From Ophioderma brevispina (taxonomy: Eukaryota > Echinodermata > Ophiuroidea > Amphilepidida > Ophiodermatidae): a stretch of DNA of 64,000 nucleotides. Positions 22,973 through 35,180 of the stretch are shown here, piece after piece. The translations under genes and the position numbers were made by a program. How positions within the stretch are numbered: the first letter of the stretch is position 1; each line of letters opens with the position of its first letter. The notes below the pieces were generated by a model. It was not told the origin of the DNA, did not search any database, and saw only the letters and a program-made list of their open reading frames with translations. The stretch is taken from assembly GCA_023653785.1 (NCBI GenBank), contig JAMKCH010005346.1, positions 1 to 64,000 of the forward strand. Reading direction: 5' to 3'.

Positions 22973-24032
22973 TGACAATTGAACTGAGATGACCTAATAT
23001 CATTGTTAAGGAAGGAGGCAGATGGTAAACAAAGGTCAATGAGAAAGGCACTATGGATCAAGAAAGAGGTACAGCTTTCACGAACCATGATGAGGGGGCT
23101 TATCAACTTTCACACCCTGTTTTGCATCAAGGTTTTGCAATTTCCAACACAGGTTCCTAGGTTATTCTGCTGGTATAAACACATCTCCACTCCTACCCAA
23201 TCTCATTGCTTCTAGAAAATGACCAACCGCTCAACAGAACATCAAGATATTGATGAGAATCTGAATTTATGCGTATCACTCAGCTTGCAGTCTAGAAGCC
23301 ACAGGAATAAACTAGGTCCTGTCTGCTTTTACACAAGACACTGAACCTATCACAGTATTCACAACATAGTGGCCTATTGGTTAAATGTAGTTGGGATGCT
23401 ATTAACCGTTTCTCAGTTTACCTGTGAGGTTAACACATTATACACACCTGCCACGGGCTATTTGGTTAACTCAAAACATGCATGCACATGATGACCACAC
23501 CGGCCAGGCATTATGGCTGCATGCCTAGTTAGACACTGCAGTATGGAAAACTGCACTTTTTTTAAGACGATGGCTAGCAGACAATGCTTGTCAGATTTCA
23601 AGTATTGATCCTAAATGTCTAGTTGTAGTACGTGATGATTGGAATTTTAATGGAGAGGAGCTGCCCTAAACCTGGGGCCCTACAAACTTGCATTTAGTTT
23701 GTGCAGGTGTCCACTTCTGCGAGTCTGCACTGGATGTGGGTACCAATTCTGCTAATGCTGAATGATAGGACCCTTTTGGTCAATATTCTACTTTGGACAA
23801 TGTGTTTAAGATTAAATTGAACAAAATAATAATAATTACTCAATTAATGTACTTTTAAAAATATTGTAAAATTTTAACAATTTGAATACTAGTTCTCAGA
23901 TTCTAGTTCCACAATTCTCCTGGCGAACACTAATTTCAAATTTTGAATATAAATATCTATATGTAATACACCTATCGGCCTAGAACATGTAGATGATAGC
24001 TATCACTCCTCTACCAATCCTGGATTGTTAGC
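22973..24032. other. Unassigned sequence
   Basis: No gene or bounded repeat is seen. The 70-codon plus frame at 23003-23215 has no recognised features. Confidence 0.4.
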
Positions 24033-24931
24033 TTAAAGAAACACTGGCACATTAAAAATTGACATTTTTGCATGGGATGTAAAGCTTGGACATAAATTAC
24101 GCCTCGCACGTCGGAGATTCTGGCCCGAAATCATGCTCCAGGACCATGACCAGTCTTAGTATCTCATAAGGCAGCTATTAATATTTTTCTACTTCAACTC
24201 CACAAACTCTGATGTTTTTATGATTCCAATCTCCAACTCTAAAATACAAATAAAATCATAAACTAAATTTTGTTCATGGAGTGGGGATTCAAACCCACGA
24301 CCTTTAGATAACAAGACGAGCGCCCACCCACAGACACACGCCCGAAATCCGAGCCGGCAGGATGTCGTCTTTTGTAAGTAATTCAATATAAACAGTAACG
24401 GAATATATAAAACGCACACCAATAATAATGAATAGCGCCCCTATGAGACGAGTTGAAAATATATGCTCATGGAGCATATTCGGGCCAAATCGCCAAGAAT
24501 CTTAGCCCTCACCTGAAAATTATTAAGCCCAAATCAGCACACGTATGGGTAAACAGAACGATTATATAATGACTCCGGCGACATAATTCAGCAGATGACC
24601 GGAAATGGTGGAACACGCGCTTAGAGTTGATTATCATGGCATGTTACCTTGTTTGACCAGTCTTGTGACCTTTGTGGTTTTTAATATCGATGAGTAATAG
24701 TCGATTGAATTGCAGTAATAGACACATTTGTTGATTAAGTTTACAGCAAACTTATAAAAGTTAGCCTGCAAATTCCTCGGGATGTCTTTAGAATCTTATA
24801 ATGTCCTCTCTGTTTTGGAGCATGTTATTTTATGTGTATAATATATTAATTCGTTCCAATGGCCTAGAATATCACGCTGAGCAAATTGAAATTTCATATT
24901 TTGCAGAAAATGTTCGCCAGTGCCTGCTTAA
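24033..24931 (-). mobile_element. TTAA family A MITE, inverted copy with insertion
   Basis: The borders are TTAAAGAAACACTGGCACA and CGCCAGTGCCTGCTTAA. Interior blocks match the 13258 copy in reverse: TTAGCCCTCACCTGAAA, CCTTGTTTGACCAGTCT and GACCTTTGTGGTTTTTAA. The central palindrome is broken to GACTCCGGCGACATAATT. The copy is 899 bp, about 365 bp longer than the intact one, because an unrelated segment carrying a tRNA-like sequence lies between about 24140 and 24500. Confidence 0.8.
24270..24365 (-). mobile_element. tRNA-like SINE head inside family A copy
   Basis: On the minus strand GTGTGTCTGTGGGTGGGCGC is followed by CTCGTCTTGTTATCTAAAGG and the B-box-like GTGGGTTTGAATCCCCA. The arrangement resembles a tRNA D arm, anticodon arm and T arm. 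The acceptor stem does not close well, so this is a SINE head or tRNA pseudogene. The 77-codon frame at 24189-24422 overlaps it. Confidence 0.5.
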
Positions 24932-24934
24932 TTG

Positions 24935-24990
24935 TTAAGAGTGCAGTGCTAGTAATACAGAGGTTTCCTGGTTCGAGCCAAGCGCACTGT
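24935..24990 (+). mobile_element. tRNA-like SINE head
   Basis: GTTAAGAGTGCAGTGCTAG, then ATACAGAGG and CCTGGTTCGAGCCAAGCG. The last part fits a Pol III B box. It lies directly beside the right end of family A and has no matching acceptor stem. It is probably a decayed SINE head. Confidence 0.4.
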
Positions 24991-25467
24991 TTTTTCCCTC
25001 AATACTGTGTGCGATGGTCATTTCCAGGGAAAGATTTATAATATTCAATCTTGTTTGGTTGGGGTTTATGTGTGATCTCATGTTGTGTACCCAATCCATA
25101 ATTCTGTAGTGTTTGGAACATTCGCCTGTGTGACATTAATGGATCCAAGCAAGTTTGCCCATACACAGTTTGCTGGACACTGCCGCCATACCTCAACTTG
25201 AAAAAATTACATCGACTAGATCAAACTGAAGATCAACTAAATATGAAAAGACAGACGGGTTGGGGCAGCTTAACCCTGATGCTTCCCCCCATTCATCTAT
25301 GGACAACTGAAATGGACGATTGGATAGGGGAAAGATACAGCCATTGAGTTTGGAGCATGCTAAAGTGTACTATAGGTTCTCATCCCAAGTGTAATGCAAC
25401 AGGGTTTGGCTTCAAGTTACAGTTCACATGTGTAGAGAAAATACTGAGCAAATTTAAATTTGTATAC

Positions 25468-25781
25468 CAGGGATTCTCAATTATATTAGCTGAAGGGCCA
25501 GAGAATGCTGAACACATTTGAAAGTTCCCACTTGAGGGCCAAATACACCAGAATTTCTTATGTTTCCCTTTATATTTTAAAGGGAGATGGCCCGATTTAA
25601 GGAATGAGAAAAATAGTACCTTTCTTCCGATACCAAAATGTTGACCACTTCCAGTAAAATCTGGGGCTTCTGGGGACGAGGCTATTAGCAATCGGGCCAT
25701 GGACCTTTAAGCCAAGTCAAGGGCCAATAATGAAAGGTTGGCGGGCCCGATTTGGCCTGTGGGCTGCCTATTGAGAACCTG
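25468..25781. mobile_element. hAT MITE with exact 8-bp duplication, hosting a family D element
   Basis: The left end CAGGGATTCTCAATTATA faces TATTGAGAACCTG (reverse complement CAGGTTCTCAATA), the well-known CAGNGGTTCTCAA style of hAT end. The flanks are TTGTATAC at 25460-25467 and TTGTATAC at 25782-25789, an exact duplication. GGGCC/GGCCC words lie inside both ends. A 134-bp family D MITE interrupts it at 25577-25710, leaving a 180-bp hAT core. The overlapping 106- and 70-codon minus frames are repeat translations. Confidence 0.92.
25577..25710 (-). mobile_element. TTAA family D MITE, short copy nested in hAT
   Basis: TTAAAGGGAGATGGCCCGAT faces ATCGGGCCATGGACCTTTAA: both ends carry TTAA and share 14+ positions of inverted repeat. 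The interior keeps the GGGGACGAGGCTATTAG block but lacks most of the family's middle, so this is an internally deleted 134-bp derivative. Confidence 0.88.
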
Positions 25782-26981
25782 TTGTATACGATTTTACAAA
25801 GTTGTGTGTTAGAATGGGGGGGGGGGGTGTTGACCATTACAAATGCACACTTGTTTGGAGCACATGAAAGTTTCAGAGCTGGAGGAATTGAGTACACCTA
25901 CCACTCAACACCATTAATAGAATAATAGGCCAAGTCATGCAACTCTTAATAGGTAGACAGGTACTAAGGGAATGAGGTACTAAGGGAACGCATGAACAGA
26001 AAATAGCATGTCTGAACAGCCCATAACACTCTTTTAACACTGATAAGAATTAAATGTAGTGCAGCCCTCGGTGCTATCTGATTCAACACCTTTAGGAGAC
26101 CCAATGATATATTATATCCCGACATGAACTTCACCCAACTGAGACCGTCTAAACACCATAAAAACAATGAACCACATAGTGCATTGGGTTATGTCACATT
26201 ACCATCCAAGTAGCCACGGTATTTAGCCTCGGGTTAAGCAGCCTCTCCTCACCTATGACATCATCCCGCCATTTGTCCCCCACTTCCTCTCCGTACTCCT
26301 TCACTTTTCTACAAGATATGAAGTGATCTCATCCGCTCTCTAGTGTCTGATTTCTGACACGGAGAATTTTCGCCCCAGACTTTTGACAAATCAATCATCT
26401 ACGGATGTGTTTGACTTGCGATTGCACTATTTCACCAGCCATCCATTTTCTCCTAGATTCACATAATGTATCTACTGGATTATTCTAAATTGCAAACACC
26501 ATTTATTATCCCACAAAAAATAAATCTTGAGTAACTGCTTCATCAGCTGCCAAGTTCAAAATGTACTTTTATTTTTCAGAAAAGCAAAACACTGAACAAG
26601 TGTAGTCTCCTACAAAATACCAGCACTACTTTAATACTCCGTGCAGAAATAACCAATATAGAAGAGGAGCACGGACCCAGGTCAAACATCATCGTTTACC
26701 CCCTCACTACAGAAAGTAATCACATTTTATTGAAAATATGGAAATGAGCTCATTAATACTCATAACCTGCCAAAAATGTACACGACACATGACGATATCA
26801 TGTTCTATCACCATGCCACGTTAGAAGTTTATAGACCAATCGGTTTAGTCTGTAGAGTGGATTAATGATTTTTTTTTACAAGGCAAATGAGTTCATTACT
26901 ATTCATACCTATCCAAAAAGTATACAGCACATGTTCTAGAACCATGTTAGAAGTTTATATACTAATCAAAAAACCCTAACC

Positions 26982-27349
26982 TTAAAGGCTGACTCAGAGA
27001 TTTTGAAATATAATTTTTGTAGTAATTAAAAACAATCACCTAAAACTAAAGATAGTCACCTAACCTAAAATGCTTGATTCCAAAGTTAGAGATGAATCAG
27101 ATTTTTTGTTTTCATGCAGTAAACATTTATGTACAGTATAACAGTGCCATAAAGATACTGTGTATAACAAAAATTCCTGATCCAGAATGTTATAACAAAG
27201 TTGTGATTTCAATATGAAGAACTTCAATTTGAACTTAGTTACTTCTCACAGTGATCAGTACATGGACAAGCATTATGTATTTGCAAAATACATGATTGGT
27301 TCGAAAATTCAGTGCGCCCTCATCGGGAAATCTTTGAGTCAGCCTTTAT
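26982..27349. mobile_element. TTAA family F MITE, copy 1
   Basis: TTAAAGGCTGACTCAGAGAT faces a right end whose inverse is ATAAAGGCTGACTCAAAGAT (right TTAA mutated to TTAT). The interior has repeated ATAACA and CTAAAACTAA words. It is 368 bp with no coding capacity. The second copy is at 49690-50038; both share the segment GTGGACAAGCATTA/ATGGACAAGCATTA near the right. Confidence 0.82.
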
Positions 27350-27489
27350 GTACTCTTTTGTACTGGCTATGCCTATGAATCTAGACTCTGGCTTATCTTT
27401 CCTAACAACAAAATTGGGTCAGAAACCCACTTCTAACCCTCCTCAAATCACAACCTTGTTGGCACAAATGATTGGCATATTACCCCTCT

Positions 27490-27675
27490 TAATCCCTGAT
27501 GTCTAACTTGGCATTTTGATGGGAGAAGCATACAGCAATATTGGACAGATATATACATCTCTTTAAACTCCAGGGTTTAATTTGACATTTCTGAAGGGAG
27601 AAGCTCTTAGCAAAAAATGAGTATATACCCCTTAAACTATGATGCTGAACTTGACTTTTGATGGAGGAGTGGTTA
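27490..27675 (+). repeat. Tandem repeat, ~71-bp unit, 2.6 copies
   Basis: Units start near 27490, 27562 and 27632. Each has TTAAWCTCYRGRTGT-like, AACTTGRCATTT and GATGGGAGAAGC-like blocks, followed by a variable ATATATAC segment. The copies are diverged (roughly three quarters identical by eye), and the third is cut short. Confidence 0.6.
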
Positions 27676-27965
27676 GGGGGATAGGAATAGAATCCCCTAT
27701 GACAGTAATGATAGATGGTTGGAGGGAAAATGTTCGGGGAAGGGGATCTGATAAATTCAGAGCACCCTTAAACAACTTGCATACAATGGAATAAACTTTT
27801 TCTTGTAGATTTATGGGACTTTAATAATAGGTACAACAAAAATAATATGTTTTTTATTAGTCCCCAATTGCATGCATCAGCCAGGTTCTATAAAACGGTT
27901 TGACTAGGAAAGGGGGAGGTTGGGGCAGAGTAGAAGAGAAAAAGGGGCAGAAACTTAAGATTTAA

Positions 27966-28296
27966 TTAAGTGGCACTATCAGTGATCCAAAAAGAGTCAA
28001 ATATTTGAAATTTTCCGGAATAGCTTAAACAGAAAGTGAAGGATAATTCAGAATTGACAGAAAAGGAGAAAACAACAATTGTTCAAAGATACCTAATCGC
28101 CATTGGATTACGTGTTGTGTTAGTAAGTGTCCGACTAACAGTACTGACTAAAATATCCGATTTTGTCCTCGCGAGGTTGCTTTTGGTCATACCACTTGTA
28201 TGTTAAGGATACCTGTACTTCTACTATGCACAATCTGAAAATTTTTAGATTTTTTTTTTTCATTTTCTGATTTACAATCCCTGATAGGGCCTTTAA
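27966..28296 (+). mobile_element. TTAA family B MITE
   Basis: The left end TTAAGTGGCACTATCAGTGA and right end CTGATAGGGCCTTTAA are imperfect inverted repeats within TTAA. The interior blocks GAATTGACAGAAAAGGAG, ATTACGTGTTGT and AAGTGTCCGAC match the 63245 copy in order. Confidence 0.82.
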
Positions 28297-29744
28297 CAAC
28301 TTACTGTGCTCAGTGATCGAGATCTCGATCAAAACATGTGGCAGTATGAATTATAAAATGCTGCCTTTTGTGGACATGGGAGGTTAATTAATAATCTTCA
28401 TTTTAACTTGAAGGATCCTAGGAAGGACATTCCTATAGTCAGCAGCACATCCAAACTATGCTTGTTCCACAATATAGTATAGATATTTTGGGTGATCACA
28501 CTGTCAAGATCCCCTTGGTGGTGTGGTGTGGTCCCCGAGGCAGAAGTGGCAAGATATGAAATCTTTCGGATGTAACCACTGATGTCCCATCCGATAGCCC
28601 CCTACCTCCCTCACAGGCCCTTTTCCAAAATTTTGTCTCTATATGCCCATGGGCCTGAGGTGTGAGGTAAAGCCAATGCTTTTACCCATCTTTTTTACGT
28701 GCATATTATATGCATGCACATGCCATCTTAAAATATGTACATTTACAGCCTGTGATATGCAGTGAAGCCAAGTGCTCTAAACCTGCGACAACAGTTTAAT
28801 GGCATACTTTAGTTATCTTGGAGCTCAACAAGGTATATAATCCCAACACCAAAACATTACTGCTTGTAGACTGGCAGTCTAGTCAGTCTCTGTAATTTGC
28901 AGAATGCAAATCAGAAATGCGAGTTTTTAGTGGTGTGAGTTGGTCAACACTAATTTTGATTTACATGCATTCAGTCACTTGGTCCAGTTTTACTTGATAG
29001 CCTGATCACACGTCTCAGTTCAATGCCCTTATAGTATCTAAATTAGGAGTTGCTGACAGGTGGTTTCACTCAATGTTAAGCAACCCCGAGTGTTTCGGAA
29101 CTATAGATCGGCCTGATTCATGCGTTGCTCTGGCCAATGAAGGGGGCCAGTTGTACATTTATAGATGTTAACGTTGTGGCGCATCGCCCGGGGCGCATGG
29201 GGGGTATGATGGGTATAGACTGTTCCAATCGTAATGCAGGATATCTCATCAATAATGAAAGTTCCAATCACTTCCAAGGGCCCTTGGGTGTTTTTGAATG
29301 CATGCTGAAGGGATTTCAAGGTACTGGTACATGTATTTGTAATATGTTTTGATGGTGCACATAATTGTGCGTTAATATGCTCCTGCTGTGCTTGGAGAAT
29401 GATTGTTGATGATGGAGGATTCTCTGGTGGTGAAGGAAGCATTACCCATAAACGGGGACATGCATCCTCTCACCTACTGATTGTGCGGATGTTTTTCATC
29501 ACACATCATCATGATACTCATGACAATAGTTGGTTAGTGTATCCCCAGCTTTCACCAACCTTTGGTACGGTATTCCCAATACTTTTCGTCTTGTTGTACG
29601 AGTGTAGACCTATTCATTTGATATGGTCCGATCCAGCCCATAACACGTATTTTTTCGCGAAAACAAAATTAAATAAAATCTACTATAGTAACTTTGTAAT
29701 ACCATTATGGCAAATTATAATGAAATGAAGGAGGAAGGAAAAAA
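28297..29744. other. Unassigned sequence
   Basis: No supported gene. An 18-bp motif shared with two other sites (GTCTCTGTAATTTGCAGA) is at 28886-28903. Opposed frames at 29101-29442 (minus, 113 codons) and 29125-29352 (plus) overlap; I do not recognise either. Confidence 0.4.
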
Positions 29745-29830
29745 ATCTACGCCCCGTGTCGGATTCGAACCTGGGATGGCATGATCATGGGGCGAGAACT
29801 TACCACTTCGCTAGGCGGGATTGTGATTGT
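29745..29830 (-). mobile_element. tRNA-derived SINE head
   Basis: On the minus strand CCCGCCTAGCGAAGTGGTAAG (split: CCCGCCTAGCG, AAGTGGTAAG) gives an A-box and D-arm-like start. About 30 bases later CCAGGTTCGAATCCGACACG gives a full B box. The acceptor ends (CCCGCC and GGGGCG) do not pair, so it is not a functional tRNA gene. A T-rich tail follows. Confidence 0.6.
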
Positions 29831-31402
29831 TATTGTGAAAATATAATGGTTAAATCTTATCCTAATTAAAACACAACGTCAAACATTCTACATTTACACT
29901 TTTGCGTAGCGAAAATGATTCGATTGTAAAATTTACACATTACTACTACTCCAAATCCGTCCAAATTTGGTATCATTTGAAGAGAAAAGATTCTGTGGGT
30001 GACGTTTCCCGAGCATCCGTGCTTTCGAAGAACGGCTCACTCATGTATCATTTGTCCTTCCCCCCTATGGCTCATCCTTCCCCCCCCCCCTCTGATGCTT
30101 ATCGTGACGTCACGGGGCAAATTTAAATAAAATCAATAAAATTCACTTTTTTTGCTCAAAAATGCTGTTTTCGTAATGTTTTTCATCATCGTTTCCAACC
30201 CTGTTGAACCATTCTAAGGCGTTCCTGCGCTACAATGTTAAAATGTTGGCTTACATCTAGATATCGGGGCTTTTAGGTCGTTACTGGTATTTCTCTACGA
30301 GTATTTACAGTCTTCCGCCAAGCCCTAGTCGTGTGCTGTGCCACCTTCGGTGGTTCCGGGAACATCATTTTGCGTCCAGAGTAATGCACCAGTGTTTCAT
30401 GTTAGGAAGACCTCGAGGAGAGCAATGAGGATTTTGTTTATTATCAGATGTGAGTCCTGTATATTAAAATTGGTATAGTTTTGAGGGTTAAAAATGTGTG
30501 GATAGAGACCATTCATGTGGCATGTGTAGGTACTGCCCTTTTTATTTCATTGTGGTGTAGAGAATTCTTTTAACCCGTTTTGGATAGAGGGAGTAATATA
30601 TGGGGGCTAGAAAAGATGGTGTCTTTTTAAGTCTTTTCAGTCTGAAGCTTGTATTGTTTTTTTCTTTTGCTGATTTAGGGTTTTATGTGTACGGGGAGAC
30701 TGGGTATGCACCGCGGGGGTAATTATAGCCCTTGGCTTTATTTGGGAGTCTCATATCAAGTTTTGGAGTACTACACACACAAGTGCAGACAGCCACACAT
30801 ACACACCAACCCACCAATGCAACATCTCCCACAGGCCCAAACATGTCAGACTTTAACCGCAAGCACTCGTGAATAAGTCCAATGATGCCTACTACAAATG
30901 TAAAAGATGAACCAACAAATCATTTCCACTAAAGGGTCACATTTTCCAGTTTTTTGTTGATGAAAAGTTAAACACTTTAAAGAACCCTCTGACAGACAGG
31001 TCCACTTTTTGGTGACGAGATGTTCAAAAGTTAGAAAGGGCCACTTAGGGATAGGGGTCTCCTTTTAACCAACCAACTTTTGGAGACCAGGATAACAATG
31101 CATTCAATTTCTTAGCCGAGAAGGAAGGCAACGTTTTTTATTAAGATGAAGCCCAGGGATGTAAGTGGGTTATGGTGTCTTTTGTCCGCGTGTGGTCTCT
31201 GTAATTTGCAGAGCACAACAACACAACCCCACACAAACACACATACAACTTGCAATCGTGTGAAATTTTAATTTTGAAGCCTCTACCACTACCAGCTCTC
31301 TCCAGCTCCATCACCCGCTCCATCAGTCCAGCTTTGAGAGAAATATGGAGATTAAGGGGTGGCAACTATTGTGAACATGATGTCGGTACCTCACAACCTG
31401 AA
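29831..31402. other. Unassigned sequence with a locally GC-richer part
   Basis: Between about 29980 and 30380 the sequence is richer in CpG and holds a perfect TGACGTCA (30105-30112, a CREB-type site) next to AAATTTAAATAAAATC. That could be promoter-like or part of a repeat; no coding region follows. A second copy of GTCTCTGTAATTTGCAGA is at 31195-31212. Confidence 0.35.
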
Positions 31403-31754
31403 GTAAAGGTGCAACGAGAGATTTTGAGGCAAGCAAATATTGTGTCATAATGTAATTTCATCTAGAATAGACACTCAATATGTTTCTTCCTTGTAATTAG
31501 GGGCACAGAATTCTTAAAGAGAGAAAAACGGGATTTTGATTTGCTTATATTTTAATATAAAAAAGAGGCTGAATTTTGTATTTGCTCCTATACGAAATTA
31601 TAAAGTTCACAATTTTTTTGTAACCAAAGAAACATTTCTGAGCTTAATCATTACAGATAGGGATATTTTCGCTGGCAAGCTTTACATCATGCAAAAGAAT
31701 ACTTTTGATTTTTTAAGGGACACCTGATATTGAAATCTCTCGTTGCAACCTTAA
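31403..31754. mobile_element. TTAA family C MITE (352 bp)
   Basis: The left border GTAAAGGTGCAACGAGAGAT (TTAA mutated to GTAA) faces a right border whose inverse is TTAAGGTTGCAACGAGAGAT. The right half (AGAGGCTGAATTTTGTATTTGC, split as AGAGGCTGA and TTTGTATTTGC; AAAGAAACATTT; TTAAGGGACACCTGAT) recurs at 37940-38132. No coding capacity. Confidence 0.85.
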
Positions 31755-32889
31755 AGATTTGAAGAGAGTTAGTGTGAACTTACCTCTTAATGTGTGCCGT
31801 GCAATGGGAGTGGATAGCCAACAACAAGAAAATGTAGACTGAGACACACACTCACTCAACACTGCCATACACAAACTAGCCCTGTTCATAGGCGGCAACT
31901 GACCATAGCCCTGTCCTTCGTGGAAGTTTTTTCCACATGGGCCGCTTGGAATTTAACCACTTTGTGGCCGGTCGAGTAAAAGTGAAGGAATGAAAGTCAA
32001 AGCATAAAGACAGAACAAAGAAAAAAAGCTTGAATATGAAAAAAGGGCATAAAAGATTTTATATGGTCAAATTTAAACCTATGAAGCAATTTTCTTTTTT
32101 TTTCAGGAGGGCCGCCTAAAGATAAATTAGTGTGGGGTACGGCAGCAACTCCATTTCAAGGTGAATGATGGGTCGGTAAGCAGCCCCTACGATTCTCTAC
32201 ACGCAAGTTTTCTTAAACGCTTTGAATCCCTATATCAATACTTTTCATTAGTGGAAAGTGTGATTTCCTTAGGGGAAAAGAAAATGTGTACACTGTACAC
32301 ATAATTAAGAGGGTCGGTTTTTAAAGGTCCCAAGAAAATGCAAAACGAAATTGATGTGGTTTGTGTCAGTCTACAAGGAGGGACTAGACACATTCAATAA
32401 TTGGGGTTGGTGGAATGACATCCATTCAGTTGACTCTTGATTCTTCAAGAGTAATCAGAAAATTCCAGGTGATTGGGTTTGAATCTATTCATGACACTGA
32501 CTGAAAATCATTAGTTTTCACTAAGATGTCACTGGTAGTGTAGTCCTTTTTCTGCCTGTTTTTTATGAATGTTAAGGTCCGCAGAGAGATTGTAGTAGGT
32601 TTCTATCAATCTCATTTCCTGGGACGCTTTAGACTCTACGTATTGTTTTTTAAAACACTTGGTTGAACATTATTTAAAACTGCGAAGCTCTGCAACATAA
32701 GATAGCCCAAACAAAGGATGTTCCTGTAACTAATCCCTCCAAGAAAAAGGTATTTAACAACTTCAATAAATATATCAGTGCAAATTGCAAAGTACTCTCG
32801 ACAATACCAATGTGATGGCACAACCATCTCCCCGTCATATCTTGTGCCCGTTTTAATTACATGTCTTAGCCCTCCTAAATTGAATTGGC
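31755..32889. other. Unassigned sequence
   Basis: No gene or bounded repeat is found in this 1.1 kb; several A and T runs occur. Confidence 0.4.
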
Positions 32890-33458
32890 TTAAGGGTTAG
32901 CAGCGATATTTGCGAGAGAATCGAAAAATGTGGAAATACTGTGTTTAACTTATAAACAGGGATAAGTGTGTACAACACTCCTATAACTGCTTTAATGGTA
33001 GAAACAAACCACCAAATAGTGAAAAAAAATGAATTTTGAGGAAATTTGTCATACCATCTCCCGCAAAAGACATACAGCGATGACGTCTCAAAATTAACAA
33101 TAAGCTGGTTTGTGGTTTACACCTAGCATAAAATAAACAAAGATCAATAATGGGTGTGTATTTTGAGGTCAAAGTGCCTTGGCATGGTGTACAATATCAC
33201 GCTTACAATCTGGATGTTCACGTGAGAAAGCTTTTTTTGATCTCAAAGTCGGAATTTGATACTGCACGTATAGAAATTAGATTCCGATAAAAAGTACTCT
33301 GCCTTGTCTTTAATACAACCAACGAGGCCACGGATTTCAGCCAACCCCTGCAGGTTTTGTTTGCATAGCCATGGGGCCAGTAACAAACAATACAACAATA
33401 TGATTTTGAAGAGATTTTTCGATGTTTCGGATTTAGCAATCGCTGCTAATCCCTTTAA
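32890..33458. mobile_element. TTAA family G MITE (569 bp)
   Basis: TTAAGGGTTAGCAGCGAT at the left faces a right end whose inverse is TTAAAGGGATTAGCAGCGAT. Further inward both ends share ATCGAAAAAT, so the inverted repeats reach about 45 bp with gaps. Single copy in this window. Overlapping 63-76 codon frames are not recognised as genes. Confidence 0.8.
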
Positions 33459-34849
33459 CTGGACCGTAATCAACCAATTCTCAATTAGTTTGTTGATAAA
33501 AGGTGTGTAAAAGGGTATTTATTAGTATGTTCGTTATACTCCGTAGTCTGGCACCGCATTTATTTTTGCCACCCTACTCACTCTACTCTCTACTCCATAT
33601 ACTAATACGGGGTCCGTTCGCGGAACCCATACGTAACCCTACTGTATACTAACGTCATCGTATGTCCTCCATAAATGAACCTTTTTATACCAGTTGGCAT
33701 TTACACGGTGCTTTGGATAAGTTTTAATCCACTCAGGCATGAACTAGTATCACGTAGATTTACGACTGAGTTTCGCGACGAACCCCAGGTCACCTGAAGT
33801 TGGCCCAGGCCCGGTAGATTAAAAAAATCGGGGCCCTGCTTTTAGAAAATGTGCGACACAGCACTGAAACAAACTTGCTTTATATACCTTTAGGTTAGCC
33901 ACTGAAAAGACCCTTTGGGATGAAATCATCTATCTATGACCATTTTGATACACATTGTTGCTTATAACATCTAAACGGTTTTTGAGCGATTTGACTCCGG
34001 ATTTGACTAAAAAATGAGAATAAAATAATATATTAGCATTTTTTCAACGCTGTCCTTTATGCAGGTTAAGAAAACGCAATTTTTTCTGTCGTGCGTAAAC
34101 CCCTAGGCCCTTAGGTACCAAATTATGTAACCCCTAGGCCCTTTTGTACAATTATTTAGTGTAAATTGCAATTGACATTTTACGCTTCTTCATGCAAAAG
34201 CAAACATTTGCCCGGATATAGTATCATGTACGGGTGAGCTCAAAGTGATGGATAAGGGGGGCAACCACTCCTCTTCAGGAGAGAACTACCAACATGCCTA
34301 GTACGACACTTAAATATCGCATACACTTGATTTTGATACCAAATGGATAGCTATGGTCCTCCTCTCCCCATTGATATCAAAATGAGTACCAACCTGCCTA
34401 GCATTACGTCAAAATGACGTCATAAAGTTCGCATGTCAGCAAAACTGCCAATTTCCATAGACACACAGTGTAGAGTAGGGAAAATTCCATTTTTCTCCAA
34501 AAAGTTAGGAGTATCCGATTTTCATGCATTTTTTTGGCTCTATTTGATGGGAAATTACTAGTTTTGTGTGCTAAAGGACAGGGCATTTTAGTGCTATAAA
34601 ATGTTTTTGAGTCACGAAAAATGCGAAATATCAATAATACACACACATATCCGGTATTTTCATACTTTCCTCAACTAGAAAGAAGAAATTCTAAGCTATC
34701 CTGCATGTGTGGTACCAAATTTATAGGAATCGGATGTTCAGCAAGGAAAATCACAAAGGGGTGGCAAACCACTCCATATACGGGAGTTTTGTTACATGAA
34801 ATGACCCAGGTAGACGAATGTTAAAACCTGGGGGAGGGGGCACTCATAT
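33459..34849. other. Unassigned sequence with local duplications
   Basis: CCCCTAGGCCCTT occurs twice within 45 bases (about 34099-34145). A GGGGGGCAACCACTCC / GGGTGGCAAACCACTCC pair lies in direct orientation near 34258 and 34758. No gene is supported. Confidence 0.45.
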
Positions 34850-35180
34850 AAAGTGGATACGGATGTAAGGCTGGTGCTTCCAAGCCCAGGGGCATTCGGT
34901 GACAGGATGTGCACAAAATAGGAATCTTTGGGTGAGAGACAGCCTAATTGCTCAAAAATAAGAGTTTTTTGCAGGTGTTAAACTTGATAAATTTCCAAAA
35001 ATATGGGGTCTTTGTGTGAACATTTTTGAAAAATATCTTTAAAAAGAGGTCTTTGGATGAACATTTTTGAAAATTTTCCCAAAAAAATAGTCGTCTTTTG
35101 GTGGCAGTGGTAAAATTAAAAAACAATATATATGGGACCTATATGGGGTCTTTGGGTGACGATGCTGAAAATGGCGGTCT
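34850..35180 (+). repeat. Dispersed repeat H with internal ~42-bp tandem units
   Basis: ATAGGAATCTTTGGGTGAGAG and ACAGCCTA match, in inverse, 62040-62100 (GCTGTCTCTCACCCAAAGAC). Within it, GGTCTTTGTGTGAACATTTTTG, GGTCTTTGGATGAACATTTTTG (each split here only for reading) and a third weaker unit recur at about 42-bp spacing. No coding potential. Confidence 0.65.

Noticed and set aside
29101..29442. 113-codon minus frame with an IIDEIS string resembling a helicase Walker B motif
   Set aside because: No Walker A or other helicase motif is nearby, so the match is most likely chance.
29745..29830. Functional tRNA gene
   Set aside because: The B box is good but the acceptor stem does not pair; it is a SINE head or pseudogene.
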